Below are positions 16,293 through 25,035 of a stretch of 64,000 nt of DNA, piece after piece; positions within the stretch are counted from its first letter, which is position 1, and each line of letters begins with the position of its first letter. This stretch comes from Chania multitudinisentens RB-25. GTDB taxonomy: Bacteria; Pseudomonadota; Gammaproteobacteria; Enterobacterales; Enterobacteriaceae. A program made the position numbers and the translations under genes. The notes beneath the pieces were generated by a model. That model did no database searches. It was not told the DNA's origin and saw only the letters and a program-made list of their open reading frames with translations. Where the stretch lies: the NCBI RefSeq assembly GCF_000520015.2, contig NZ_CP007044.2:3844001-3908000 (forward strand), given 5' to 3'.

Positions 16293-17155
16293 TGCTGGAA
16301 CTTCTGCTACAGCCATTCAGTTACAATTACATGGTGAAAGCCATCTGGGTCAGCGCCATCGTTGGCGCAACCTGTGCCTTTCTGTCGGCCTATCTGATGT
16401 TGAAAGGCTGGTCATTAATGGGCGATGCGCTTTCGCACTCGGTTGTCCCTGGCGTGGCAGGCGCCTATGCACTCGGCCTGCCCTACGCCGCCGGGGCATT
16501 TTTCACCGGTATGCTGGCTGCACTGGCCATGACGCTGATACGCCATTTTACCCGCTTACGCGAAGATGCGATTATCGGCTTCATTTTCTCCACCTTCTTT
16601 GCCGTCGGTTTGCTGATCATTTCACTCAACCCAACGTCGGTGAACGTTCAGTCAATCATCTTCGGTAATATCCTCGGCATCGCTGATGAAGATATTCTAC
16701 AGGTAGAGATTATTATTGGCGTTTCATTACTGATTTTATGCCTGCTGTGGAAAGACCTGCTGGCGGTGTTTTTTGATGAAAACCATGCGGTATCGATCGG
16801 CCTTTCGCCACTGCGGCTGAAAATTCTGTTTTTCACCCTACTCAGCGCCTGCACCGTTGCGGCGCTACAAACCGTAGGGGCGATTCTGGTGATCGCCATG
16901 GTCATTACGCCGGGGGCCACCGCCTATCTGTTGACCGATCGCTTTGGCCGCCTGGTGGTTATCGCGGTGGTGATTGGCTTTTTAACCAGCGGCATAGGAG
17001 CCTACCTGAGCTTTTTCCTTGACGGTGCGACGGGTGGGGTGATCGTCACATTGCAAACGCTGGTTTTTCTGGCCGCATTTGTGTTTGCGCCGAAGCATGG
17101 TCTGTTGGCCAGTAAGCGTCGTGTGGCACGCGGTGCATCCACGGAGGGCAGCTAA
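16292..17155 (+). CDS. sitC: Mn/Fe ABC transporter permease
   Basis: One of the two inner-membrane permeases of the Sit/Yfe system, 287 residues with about eight or nine helices of the ABC-3 permease family. The segment LSAYLMLKGWSLMGDALSHS (residues 30-49) is the family signature near the first helices, and IGAILVIAMVITPGATAYLL lies near residue 200. The start and stop each overlap a neighbour by one base. It is paralogous to sitD, and the two probably form the heterodimeric channel. Confidence 0.94.
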   Translation: MLELLLQPFSYNYMVKAIWVSAIVGATCAFLSAYLMLKGWSLMGDALSHSVVPGVAGAYALGLPYAAGAFFTGMLAALAMTLIRHFTRLREDAIIGFIFSTFFAVGLLIISLNPTSVNVQSIIFGNILGIADEDILQVEIIIGVSLLILCLLWKDLLAVFFDENHAVSIGLSPLRLKILFFTLLSACTVAALQTVGAILVIAMVITPGATAYLLTDRFGRLVVIAVVIGFLTSGIGAYLSFFLDGATGGVIVTLQTLVFLAAFVFAPKHGLLASKRRVARGASTEGS

Positions 17156-18000
17156 TGGAAGCGCTGTACCATTTAATTTCAGAGCCCTTTGCCTACCCGT
17201 TTATGCAACGGGCAATCGTGGCCGCTATTATCATCGGCGTCGTTTGTGCGGTGCTCTCCTGTTATCTGGTTTTAAAAGGTTGGTCGCTGATGGGAGATGC
17301 CATCTCGCATGCCGTTTTACCGGGTATCGTACTGGCTTTTGTGCTAGGTATCCCATTGGCGATTGGTGCCTTCCTGGCTGGGGTTTTCTGTGCAGTGACC
17401 ACCGGTTACCTGAAAGAAAACAGCCGCATAAAAGAAGATACGGTAATGGGGATCGTGTTCTCCGGCATGTTTGCTTTCGGCTTGGTTCTGTTTGCCCGTA
17501 TCAATTCCGATCAGCACCTCAGCCATATCCTGTTTGGCAATATGCTCGGTATCACCGATGTGGAACTGCAACAAACCCTGTGGATTGCCAGCATTACGCT
17601 GGTGGTTGTTCTGCTGAAACGCAAAGATTTCATGCTGTACTGCTTTGATCCCAGCCACGCACGCGTGGTCGGGCTACCGGTAACATTGCTGCACTACGGT
17701 TTGCTGTGCCTGCTGGCGCTGACTATCGTCGCGTCATTACAAGCCGTTGGGGTGATATTGGTGATCGCGATGCTGATTGCTCCTGGGATTATCGCTTTTA
17801 TGCTGTGCCGTAGCTTTGATCGGATGCTGGTTGTCGCCATCGTGGTTTCGGTATTTTCCTGCGTTCTCGGTACATTAATCAGTTTCCATATTGATGGCGC
17901 AACCGGGCCTTGCATCGTGATTGTGCAGGCGCTGATCTTTATCATCGCTCTGCTTTATAGTCATGTTAAGCCTTTGCAACGCCAGGAAAATATCCAGTAA
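17155..18000 (+). CDS. sitD: Mn/Fe ABC transporter permease, second subunit
   Basis: The second ABC-3 permease, 281 residues, with the same signature as sitC (CYLVLKGWSLMGDAISHAVL at about residues 36-55) and VILVIAMLIAPGIIAFMLCR further on. It closes the four-gene sitABCD operon, with all junctions overlapping. A 12-base-stem hairpin lies about 90 bases past its stop. Confidence 0.94.
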   Translation: MEALYHLISEPFAYPFMQRAIVAAIIIGVVCAVLSCYLVLKGWSLMGDAISHAVLPGIVLAFVLGIPLAIGAFLAGVFCAVTTGYLKENSRIKEDTVMGIVFSGMFAFGLVLFARINSDQHLSHILFGNMLGITDVELQQTLWIASITLVVVLLKRKDFMLYCFDPSHARVVGLPVTLLHYGLLCLLALTIVASLQAVGVILVIAMLIAPGIIAFMLCRSFDRMLVVAIVVSVFSCVLGTLISFHIDGATGPCIVIVQALIFIIALLYSHVKPLQRQENIQ

Positions 18001-18088
18001 TTTTTGCTCACCGATCGTTCGACATGATATGCTGCAATATCAAATACTCAAATCGCTGTTTTACCAACATGGGCATGACGAAAACAGC

Positions 18089-18117
18089 ACGTTGTACGCA
18101 GATTATGCGTACAACGT
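18089..18117. terminator. Hairpin downstream of sitD
   Basis: ACGTTGTACGCA-gatta-TGCGTACAACGT is a perfect 12-base inverted repeat with a 5-base loop. It lacks a T run, so it may stabilise the sit mRNA end or act as a weak terminator. The remaining sequence from 18001 to 18312 has no supported gene. Confidence 0.55.
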
Positions 18118-18312
18118 ATCGACATTACTTAAACAACCAATAAGTTGCGAGAGTAGTCATACTTAAATCAATCAATAGCGTATATACTTTGAGCAGGCTC
18201 GCAGCGGCAAAATTGTCGCCGACAGTTGATGTAGCTGTGCGCCACGTCGTGTTTTCGCAACAGGAAAGACGCTAACCTGATGAAATTGCAGGCAACACAG
18301 AGGGGAATGACC

Positions 18313-19182
18313 ATGTGGCAAGCCGTTAGCCGTCTGTTAAGTGAACATCTTGGCAACGCAGAAATTCGCGAAAGGACTGAACTACCCGGAGGAGAAATCC
18401 ATCCAGCGTGGCGCGTGAGTTACGGTGACAACGAGGTGTTTGTAAAATGCGATACCCGCGAAATGCTGCCGATATTCACCGCTGAAGCCGATCAACTGGC
18501 GCTGTTGGCACGCAGTAAAACCATACGTGTACCGGAAGTTTATGGCGTTGGCAGCGATCGTGATTACAGTTTTCTGCTGCTGGAATATCAATCTCTTAAA
18601 CCGCTAGATGCACATGGTGCGCATTGCCTGGGTCAACAGTTGGCTCGTTTACATCAATGGAGCGAACAACCGCAGTTCGGCCTCGATTTCGATAACGACC
18701 TTTCTACTACCCCACAGCCTAATGCCTGGCAACGTCGTTGGGCCGAATTCTTTGCCGAACAGCGCATCGGCTGGCAACTGCAATTGGCAGCCGAAAAAGG
18801 CATGACCTTCGGTGATATCGATGAAATCGTTGATATCGTCTACCAGCGCCTGCAACATCACCAACCGCAACCTTCCCTGTTACATGGCGATCTGTGGCCT
18901 GCCAACTGTGCCCAAGCAGCCGATGGGCCATTCCTGTTTGACCCGGCTTGCTATTGGGGCGATCGGGAGTGCGATCTCGCCATGTTGCCGCTCTATCCCG
19001 GTTTGCCAGCGCAGATTTATGACGGTTACCAGAGTGTGTGGCCGCTGGAAATCAGCTTTATTGAGCGGCAGCCCTTGTATCAGCTTTATTACCTGCTCAA
19101 CCGCAGCAATCTGTTCGGTGGGCAGCATTTAGTAACCGCGCAGCGCGCCATTGATGCATTGCTGCACCCAGAAAGGCTTTAA
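18313..19182 (+). CDS. yniA: Fructosamine kinase family protein YniA
   Basis: A 289-residue member of the fructosamine-3-kinase family, which uses ATP to phosphorylate sugar adducts on amines so that they break down (deglycation). It follows E. coli YniA along its length: ELPGGEIHPAWRVSYG, FTAEADQLALLARSKTIRVP, and the kinase-like catalytic LLHGDLWPANC (Asp in HGDLW) with FDPACYWGDRECDLAML, where the second Asp would bind metal. The start MWQAVSRLL matches E. coli and has GAGGGG eight bases upstream; ATGs at 18280 and 18307 are less likely. It converges on yniB, as in E. coli, where yniA, yniB and hxpB are also close. Confidence 0.9.
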   Translation: MWQAVSRLLSEHLGNAEIRERTELPGGEIHPAWRVSYGDNEVFVKCDTREMLPIFTAEADQLALLARSKTIRVPEVYGVGSDRDYSFLLLEYQSLKPLDAHGAHCLGQQLARLHQWSEQPQFGLDFDNDLSTTPQPNAWQRRWAEFFAEQRIGWQLQLAAEKGMTFGDIDEIVDIVYQRLQHHQPQPSLLHGDLWPANCAQAADGPFLFDPACYWGDRECDLAMLPLYPGLPAQIYDGYQSVWPLEISFIERQPLYQLYYLLNRSNLFGGQHLVTAQRAIDALLHPERL

Positions 19183-19186
19183 CTGG

Positions 19187-19215
19187 CTGGGGCGTTGCAA
19201 AAAAGCAGCGCCCCA
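19187..19215. terminator. Convergent terminator between yniA and yniB
   Basis: TGGGGCG-TTGC-aaaaaa-GCAG-CGCCCCA forms a GC-rich stem shared by both converging genes. No long T run is present. Confidence 0.55.
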
Positions 19216-19225
19216 ATCACCCATA

Positions 19226-19786
19226 TTATGCAGTGCCAGCCATCTGCCCGAGCAGCTTAAATACAAAATAGACAACAACGGCAATGATCACCGGCAGAAT
19301 GTACAGGGGGAAATACTGTAGGAAAATAGTATGGCGCGGTAATGTAATACGTTCTTCCAACTGTGCACGCGTGTGCCCTTCGCTTCCTTTGGCTTGTTCC
19401 AAGATCATCTGATCTTCCAATCCTTCACGGATAAATTTCACTTGGCGTGACATCCTTGCACCCGATGCCTGTAAAGCCAACCCGACAAAAATAAGAAAAT
19501 AGATAATGATAAACATCAGGTTAGCACCGCTCAACAGACTTTTTCCCGCATCCGGCACCGGCGAGTTGTACCAGAAAATATTCAGAAACGCCGTATTGAA
19601 ACGCATCATATCCACCATCACGTGAACAAAATCCAACATGACAGCGTTAATACCCTGAGCTTTCTCACTGTGTTGATAGATAAAACTCAGCAGTGAAACC
19701 AGCGTTGAAAGCAACGCTGGGATGAAAATAACCCATCCGAGAATACGTTTCAGTATGGCGATGCGCCCAGCCTGTTGATACGTCAT
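19226..19786 (-). CDS. yniB: YniB family inner-membrane protein
   Basis: A 186-residue membrane protein of unknown function, close in size to E. coli YniB (178). Predicted helices are at about 15-36, 88-106 and 158-178, with a charged cytosolic stretch (KFIREGLEDQMILEQAKG) between the second and third. The start MTYQQAGRIA has AGGGGAAC upstream. A longer frame to 19978 would add 64 residues and is not supported by the family. The gene lies between yniA and hxpB, as in E. coli. Confidence 0.88.
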   Translation of the reverse strand: MTYQQAGRIAILKRILGWVIFIPALLSTLVSLLSFIYQHSEKAQGINAVMLDFVHVMVDMMRFNTAFLNIFWYNSPVPDAGKSLLSGANLMFIIIYFLIFVGLALQASGARMSRQVKFIREGLEDQMILEQAKGSEGHTRAQLEERITLPRHTIFLQYFPLYILPVIIAVVVYFVFKLLGQMAGTA

Positions 19787-20032
19787 GTGTTCCCCTTGTA
19801 AGTGACGTAATCGTAATGGGCTAAGTCTACTCGCAGTTAATGACAGTCGCCCACCGTTTTCTTTATCAATATCAATCCATAGGTAAATCTTGCTCTTTGT
19901 CAAAACGAGCAAAGCCAGAGAGATACAGACACACGGCCAAAAATGATAAAGTGAGGGATAATGTGATTTTTTACTCATATATCCCCTAAATAATTCGAAT
20001 TACACGGCCCTTGGAGCAGGAGTTAATCATTA

Positions 20033-20698
20033 ATGGCTTATTCACAACGCATAGAAACCGCTATTTTTGACATGGACGGTTTATTGATTGATTCAGAACC
20101 CCTATGGCTACAGGCGGAACTGGATATTTTCGGCTCACTGGGATTGGATTTATCAGATCGCCACAAGTTACCAGACACGCTGGGGCTGCGCATCGATCAG
20201 GTCGTGAAAATGTGGTACCAGTCGATGCCATGGCAAGGCGTATCACAAGAAGAAGTCGCCGGACGCATTATCGAACGCGCTATTGAGCTGGTTCGTGCCA
20301 AACGCCCCCTGCTGCCTGGCGTACAACAGGCACTGGAACTGTGTCGCAGCCTGAATTTGAATATCGGCCTGGCTTCCGCTTCACCGCTGCACATGCAGCA
20401 ACAAGTGTTGGAAATGTTCGATCTGAGTGAGTATTTTGATCAACTGGTTTCTGCCGAATATCTTCCCTACAGCAAACCTCACCCAGAAGTTTATCTGCTA
20501 GCCGCAGAGCGTTTGGGCAGCGAACCGCTGCATTGCATTACGCTGGAAGACTCCTTCAACGGCATGATTGCTACCAAAGCCGCACGCATGCGTTCCATTG
20601 TGATTCCGGCAGAAGAGTATCGCCAAGACCCCCGTTGGGCTTTGGCAGACTATAAATTGCATAGCCTTGAACAATTGACTGGCGAGCATTTGGCATAA
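20033..20698 (+). CDS. hxpB: HAD-like sugar phosphatase YniC/HxpB
   Basis: HxpB removes phosphate from hexitol phosphates and 2-deoxyglucose-6-phosphate in E. coli. The 221-residue protein has the HAD motifs: IFDMDGLLIDSE with nucleophile Asp13 and acid Asp15, LASASP (motif II), Lys in YSKPHPEVYL (motif III) and LEDSFNGMIA (motif IV). A four-helix cap lies between motifs I and II. It starts after GGAGTTAATCATTA and is divergent from yniB. Confidence 0.92.
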   Translation: MAYSQRIETAIFDMDGLLIDSEPLWLQAELDIFGSLGLDLSDRHKLPDTLGLRIDQVVKMWYQSMPWQGVSQEEVAGRIIERAIELVRAKRPLLPGVQQALELCRSLNLNIGLASASPLHMQQQVLEMFDLSEYFDQLVSAEYLPYSKPHPEVYLLAAERLGSEPLHCITLEDSFNGMIATKAARMRSIVIPAEEYRQDPRWALADYKLHSLEQLTGEHLA

Positions 20699-20705
20699 CC
20701 TTATC

Positions 20706-20727
20706 GGCATCGGCCCACGCCGATGCC
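20706..20727 (+). terminator. Terminator after hxpB
   Basis: GGCATCGGC-CCAC-GCCGATGCC is a perfect 9-base stem eight bases past the hxpB stop, followed by a loosely T-rich tail (TTCATTTCCTCTTTTT). Confidence 0.65.
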
Positions 20728-20798
20728 AGTTCATTTCCTCTTTTTATGTCTCTTCCCGATGCGTTTTGTTTCAAAAATCAATCGCACGTCATAAAATA

Positions 20799-20818
20799 AA
20801 TAAAACATCATTTCATTT
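20799..20818. promoter_or_regulatory. KdgR-like operator upstream of kduI
   Basis: AATAAAACATCATTTCATTT is an imperfect palindrome close to the KdgR consensus of pectin-utilising enterobacteria. KdgR releases such sites when it binds 2-keto-3-deoxygluconate. Its own gene is 4 kb away in this window, and kduI-kduD are classic KdgR targets. The operator call is by motif and context. Confidence 0.7.
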
Positions 20819-20859
20819 TTATTGAATTCGTATGCCATGCACTTTATGCTGGTATTATA

Positions 20860-20930
20860 AAGAAAACGCCGGGCAGCCGCTGGCCGCTGTCACTGCCACA
20901 CAGCGCCAGTTGGCAGCCCGGTGCTTTCTT
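20860..20930. repeat. Long imperfect hairpin in the kduI leader
   Basis: The arms AAGAAAACGCCGGGCAGCC... (from 20860) and the complement ending GCCCGGTGCTTTCTT (20930) pair over about 30 bases with few mismatches around a short CACTGCCAC loop. A second small inverted repeat (CGGGTTGCAG-ttt-CTGTAACTCG) lies about 20 bases on. It sits between the KdgR-like box and the kduI start, so it would be in the mRNA leader. Function unknown: attenuator, RNA-stability hairpin or a mobile repeat. Confidence 0.6.
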
Positions 20931-21017
20931 CCTTCATTGCCCGTCATACTTCGGGTTGCAGTTTCTGTAACTCGAAATATTTTGAGTATCGTGAATCTTC
21001 AGAAGAGAGACATTACG

Positions 21018-21854
21018 ATGGATGTTCGTCAAAGCATTCACAGTGACCACGCCAAACAGCTTGATACCGCTGGGTTACGCCGCGAATTTCTGATTGAGAA
21101 AATCTTCGAAACTGACCGTTACACCATGACCTATAGCCACATTGACCGTATCATTGTTGGCGGCATCAAGCCGGTGAATACAACGGTCCTCATCGGTGAC
21201 GAGGTAGGGAAACAGTTAGGGGTAAGCTATTTCCTTGAGCGCCGTGAATTAGGCGTCATTAATATCGGCGGGCCGGGTGTTATCGTAGTTGATGGCCATC
21301 CCTATGAAATTGACCACGAAGAAGCGCTGTATGTGGGCAAAGGCGCATCTCGTATTGAATTCAGCAGCGTGGATACGCTGCGCCCCGCCAAGTTTTATTA
21401 CAACAGCGCTCCCGCGCATACTCATTATCCCAACAAAAAAATCACCTTGGCGGAAGCATCATCACAAACGCTGGGCGATCATGCCACCAGCAACTACCGC
21501 ACTATCAACAAATTTATCGTGCCAGATGTCTTGCCCACCTGCCAGCTCACCATGGGGCTGACCAAGCTGGCGGAAGGTAATCTATGGAATACCATGCCGT
21601 GCCATACCCATGAACGCCGTATGGAAGTCTATTTCTATTTCGATATGGACGAAGAAACCGCCGTGTTCCACATGATGGGGCAACCGCAGGAAACACGTCA
21701 TTTGCTGGTGCATAACGAACAAGCGGTGATCTCACCCAGTTGGTCAATCCATGCGGGTGTTGGCACCAAACGTTATACCTTTATTTGGGGTATGGTTGGC
21801 GAAAACCAGGTCTTCGGCGATATGGATCATCTCGCTATCACCGATTTACGTTGA
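21018..21854 (+). CDS. kduI: 5-dehydro-4-deoxy-D-glucuronate isomerase
   Basis: KduI converts 5-keto-4-deoxyuronate (from pectin and other uronides) to 2,5-diketo-3-deoxygluconate. At 278 residues it equals the E. coli enzyme. The cupin zinc ligands His196, His198, Glu203 (CHTHERRME) and His245 (SIHAGVGT) are all present. The start MDVRQSIHSD is the family start; the frame stays open 62 codons upstream, through the leader hairpin, by chance. kduD follows after 58 bases, forming a two-gene operon under a KdgR-like box. Confidence 0.96.
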   Translation: MDVRQSIHSDHAKQLDTAGLRREFLIEKIFETDRYTMTYSHIDRIIVGGIKPVNTTVLIGDEVGKQLGVSYFLERRELGVINIGGPGVIVVDGHPYEIDHEEALYVGKGASRIEFSSVDTLRPAKFYYNSAPAHTHYPNKKITLAEASSQTLGDHATSNYRTINKFIVPDVLPTCQLTMGLTKLAEGNLWNTMPCHTHERRMEVYFYFDMDEETAVFHMMGQPQETRHLLVHNEQAVISPSWSIHAGVGTKRYTFIWGMVGENQVFGDMDHLAITDLR

Positions 21855-21912
21855 GCCTCCTCGGCGATAATCTGCACGTTCTCTACGCTACGTGCAGCAA
21901 GAGAATACAGTC

Positions 21913-22674
21913 ATGATTTTGAATTTTTTTGATTTAAAAGGCAAAGTGGCACTCATTACCGGCTGCAATACGGGTTTGGGCCAAGGCATTGCGGTTGGGC
22001 TGGCTCAGGCCGGTTGCGATATTATCGGCGTCAACCGCAGCGACCCACACGAAACGATGAATGAAGTCACCCGGCTGGGCCGCCGTTTTCTGAACCTGAA
22101 AGCCGATCTCGGCAAGATCGACGCCATACCTTCGTTGCTGGAAACTGCCGTCCGCGAATTCGGCAAGATTGATATTCTGGTTAATAATGCGGGGATCATC
22201 CGGCGCGAAGACGCTCTCAATTTCAGTGAAAAGGATTGGGATGATGTCATGGACGTTAATATCAAAACCCTGTTTTTTATGGCGCAGGCCGTTGCGAAAC
22301 AGTACGTCAGCCAAGGGACCGGGGGCAAAATTATCAATATTGCTTCAATGCTGTCTTTCCAGGGGGGCATTCGCGTTCCTTCATATACGGCATCAAAAAG
22401 TGCGGTGCTGGGCATTACTCGCCTGCTGGCAAACGAATGGGGGCAATACGGTATTAATGTAAATGCCATTGCACCTGGCTACATGGTTACCAATAACACC
22501 CAGCAGTTGCGCACCAACGAAGAGCGTAATCAGCAAATTCTGGAGCGTATTCCCGCAGGGCGTTGGGGGTCACCGGAAGACATCATGGGGCCAATCGTCT
22601 TTCTAGCTTCTGCTGCTTCCGATTATGTGAATGGCTATACTCTTGCCGTTGACGGGGGCTGGCTAGCTCGTTGA
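21913..22674 (+). CDS. kduD: 2-dehydro-3-deoxy-D-gluconate 5-dehydrogenase
   Basis: KduD reduces 2,5-diketo-3-deoxygluconate to 2-keto-3-deoxygluconate with NAD(P)H, the step after KduI. It is a short-chain dehydrogenase of 253 residues, the E. coli length. The cofactor motif TGCNTGLG is at 16-23, NNAG at 91-94, and the catalytic Ser145, Tyr158 and Lys162 (YTASK) are in place. The start MILNFFDL was chosen over one seven codons earlier by family length. A strong terminator follows. Confidence 0.96.
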   Translation: MILNFFDLKGKVALITGCNTGLGQGIAVGLAQAGCDIIGVNRSDPHETMNEVTRLGRRFLNLKADLGKIDAIPSLLETAVREFGKIDILVNNAGIIRREDALNFSEKDWDDVMDVNIKTLFFMAQAVAKQYVSQGTGGKIINIASMLSFQGGIRVPSYTASKSAVLGITRLLANEWGQYGINVNAIAPGYMVTNNTQQLRTNEERNQQILERIPAGRWGSPEDIMGPIVFLASAASDYVNGYTLAVDGGWLAR

Positions 22675-22705
22675 GCGCAGGCATTGCATTTTTTCTTTTT
22701 TGTGG

Positions 22706-22737
22706 GCTCTGTATACCTGTATACAGAGCTTTTTTTT
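22706..22737 (+). terminator. Rho-independent terminator of kduID
   Basis: GCTCTGTATAC-CT-GTATACAGAGC is a perfect 11-base stem followed by eight T residues, 32 bases after the kduD stop. Confidence 0.92.
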
Positions 22738-22832
22738 ATGGAACACCTATTCCACTCAACTTTTTTGCGGACACCAGAGAATAAACAATTAGTTACAGGG
22801 TAACATCTTCCACAACGACTGAATCTCCCCTA

Positions 22833-22852
22833 TACTGGATAAATTAACAGTT
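22833..22852. promoter_or_regulatory. LexA-like box upstream of ydjM
   Basis: TACTGGATAAATTAACAGTT matches the LexA operator (CTGT-N8-ACAG) at all half-site bases but one (CTGG for CTGT). It ends 22 bases before the ydjM start. ydjM belongs to the SOS regulon in E. coli, which supports the call. Confidence 0.75.
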
Positions 22853-22874
22853 TCGTTACCGGAATAACAACCAC

Positions 22875-23423
22875 ATGACCGCGGAAGGGCATCTTATTTT
22901 CTCTGTCGCTTGTGCGATCCTGGCCAAAAAAGCAGAAGTCACACCAGAGCTCGCCATGGGGGATTGGTGGCACATTATTCCTGCGGCCTTGCTGACATCA
23001 TTACTACCGGATATAGACCACCCTAAATCGGTTCTGGGCCAGCGTTTACGTTGGCTTGCCATTCCAATATCACGCGCTTTCGGTCACCGTGGTTTCACCC
23101 ACAGTCTGCTGGCGATCGTCGGCGGTATCATGCTGTTCCGGTTAGACCTGCCAGACCGTTGGTTATTCCCTATTGATGTGTTACACGCCATGATTATTGG
23201 TTACTTCAGTCACTTGCTGGCTGATGCGCTTACTCCAGCTGGCGTACCACTGTTCTGGCCCTGCCGCTGGCGTTTTTGTTTGCCCTTGTTGAACTCGCAA
23301 AAAGGCAACCAGTTGGAACGCGTTTTGTGTTTATGCTTAGTGGCGTTTGCGGTTTATTGGCAAGGTGGATATACCCTTCCGCTGGGCGCATATCTTGAGC
23401 AAATAAAAAATATTCGATTATAA
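22875..23423 (+). CDS. ydjM: YdjM family inner-membrane metal-dependent hydrolase-like protein
   Basis: A 182-residue membrane protein with about four helices, clearly homologous to E. coli YdjM from the first residues (MTAEGHLIFSVACA). Conserved polar motifs sit at helix ends: LPDIDHPKSVLGQR, FGHRGFTHSLLA, HLLADALTPAGVPLFWPC. The Asp and His residues resemble those of the LexA-regulated, membrane-bound hydrolase family (DUF457). The C-terminus is shorter than in E. coli by about 14 residues. A LexA-like box upstream implies induction by DNA damage. Biochemical function is unknown. Confidence 0.9.
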   Translation: MTAEGHLIFSVACAILAKKAEVTPELAMGDWWHIIPAALLTSLLPDIDHPKSVLGQRLRWLAIPISRAFGHRGFTHSLLAIVGGIMLFRLDLPDRWLFPIDVLHAMIIGYFSHLLADALTPAGVPLFWPCRWRFCLPLLNSQKGNQLERVLCLCLVAFAVYWQGGYTLPLGAYLEQIKNIRL

Positions 23424-23581
23424 ACAACGTGATTGATGCTTTATTCCTCTTTCAGCATACAACTCAAACAAATTTCAACTGAAAGTTATATTGAATTCCA
23501 TTTGGATATAAGTGAGCTTTCCAGCAAACTGTTACCCTATTTACATCGTTATTTATAAAGAAAATCATTGGAGATATGGGA

Positions 23582-24973
23582 ATGAATCTACCGCTCGTAT
23601 TAAACGTGCTGGTTTTTGTCGCCCTCCTTTTCTTATTGGCGCAAACCCGCCATAAGCAATGGAGCTTAGCGAAGAAAGTTTTGGTTGGCCTAGCGATCGG
23701 TGTCGTCTTTGGGCTGGCGTTACAGTGGGTTTACGGCGCAGATAATCCTGTTCTGAAAGAATCCATCAGTTGGTTCAATATTGTCGGTAACGGTTATGTA
23801 CAACTGCTACAGATGATCGTGATGCCGCTGGTCTTTGCCTCGATCCTGAGTGCTGTAGCCAAACTGCATAGTGCTTCCTCGTTGGGCAAAATCAGTTTCC
23901 TCACCATCGGGACGTTATTGTTCACCACCTTGATAGCGGCGCTGGTGGGAGTATTGGTGACCAACCTCTTTGGTTTGACCGCCGATGGTCTGGTACAAGG
24001 TACACAGGAAAGCGCACGTTTGTTAGCAATTCAGAACAATTATGCCGGTAAAGTAGCCGACCTCACTGTACCTCAGCTAATACTGTCGTTTATACCGAAA
24101 AACCCCTTTGCTGAACTGACAGGAGCCAACCCAACCTCCATTATCAGCGTTGTCGTCTTTGCGGCCTTCCTCGGCGTCGCCTCACTGCAGTTACTAAAAG
24201 ACGATAAGGAAAAAGGCCAACGTGTCCTGACCGCAATCGACACCCTGCAAGCCTGGGTGATGAAGTTAGTACGCCTGGTGATGAAACTTACCCCGTACGG
24301 CGTTTTGGCGCTGATGACCAAAATGGTCGCGGGTTCCAACATTCAAGATATTATCAAGCTGGGTAGTTTCGTGGTTGCCTCTTACCTCGGTTTGGCAATC
24401 ATGTTCGCGGTTCACGCGCTGTTGCTGTCATTCACCGGCGTTAACCCGATGAAGTTCTTCCGCAAAGCCTGGCCAGTTCTGACCTTTGCTTTCACCAGCC
24501 GTTCCAGCGCCGCCAGCATTCCGTTAAACGTGGAGACACAAACCCGCCGTTTGGGTATACCGGAGTCCATTGCCAGCTTCTCCGCTTCTTTCGGTGCCAC
24601 TATCGGCCAGAACGGTTGCGCTGGCTTATATCCTGCCATGTTGGCAGTGATGATTGCTCCAACCGTGGGTATCAACCCGTTGGACCCGGTGTGGATTGCC
24701 ACGTTAGTAGGGATTGTCACTATCAGTTCTGCCGGGGTTGCCGGTGTGGGCGGGGGTGCAACCTTCGCCGCATTGATTGTTCTGCCAGCCCTGGGCCTGC
24801 CGGTTACTCTGGTGGCTTTGTTGATCTCCGTTGAGCCGCTGATCGACATGGGCCGAACCGCACTCAACGTCAGTGGTTCAATGACTGCCGGAACTATCAC
24901 CAGTCAGTTGATGAAACAGACCGACAAAGCCATCATGGACAGCGATGACGATGCCGATCTCGCACAGCAATAA
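23582..24973 (+). CDS. tcyP: L-cystine symporter (dicarboxylate/amino acid:cation symporter family)
   Basis: TcyP imports cystine across the inner membrane. The 463 residues match E. coli TcyP (formerly YdjN) in length, and the identity is high: QLLQMIVMPLVFASILSAVA, LSFIPKNPFAELTGANPTSI, FAFTSRSSAASIPLNVE, and ATIGQNGCAGLYPAML (HP2 and NMxxx-like regions of the DAACS fold). Two ATGs are in frame; the second (23582) has GGAG eight bases upstream, while the first has it only two bases away. A bidirectional terminator follows, facing kdgR. Confidence 0.95.
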   Translation: MNLPLVLNVLVFVALLFLLAQTRHKQWSLAKKVLVGLAIGVVFGLALQWVYGADNPVLKESISWFNIVGNGYVQLLQMIVMPLVFASILSAVAKLHSASSLGKISFLTIGTLLFTTLIAALVGVLVTNLFGLTADGLVQGTQESARLLAIQNNYAGKVADLTVPQLILSFIPKNPFAELTGANPTSIISVVVFAAFLGVASLQLLKDDKEKGQRVLTAIDTLQAWVMKLVRLVMKLTPYGVLALMTKMVAGSNIQDIIKLGSFVVASYLGLAIMFAVHALLLSFTGVNPMKFFRKAWPVLTFAFTSRSSAASIPLNVETQTRRLGIPESIASFSASFGATIGQNGCAGLYPAMLAVMIAPTVGINPLDPVWIATLVGIVTISSAGVAGVGGGATFAALIVLPALGLPVTLVALLISVEPLIDMGRTALNVSGSMTAGTITSQLMKQTDKAIMDSDDDADLAQQ

Positions 24974-24988
24974 TAATTTATTGCTGAC

Positions 24989-25020
24989 AAAAAAACCGGC
25001 GTGAATACGCCGGTTTTTTA
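24989..25020. terminator. Bidirectional terminator between tcyP and kdgR
   Basis: AAAAAACCGGCGT-gaat-ACGCCGGTTTTTT has runs of A and T on both sides of the stem, so it can terminate both converging genes. Confidence 0.92.
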
Positions 25021-25035
25021 TATCAACTCTACTGC

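Noticed and set aside
17963..18166. Frame after sitD
   Set aside because: Overlaps the sitD end and a perfect hairpin; no start signal.
19787..19978. 64-residue extension of yniB with an added hydrophobic segment
   Set aside because: YniB is about 180 residues, the ATG at 19786 has AGGGGAAC, and the extension has no counterpart.
20832..21017. 62-codon upstream extension of kduI
   Set aside because: Runs through the leader hairpin and has no Shine-Dalgarno site; KduI is 278 residues from 21018, as in E. coli.
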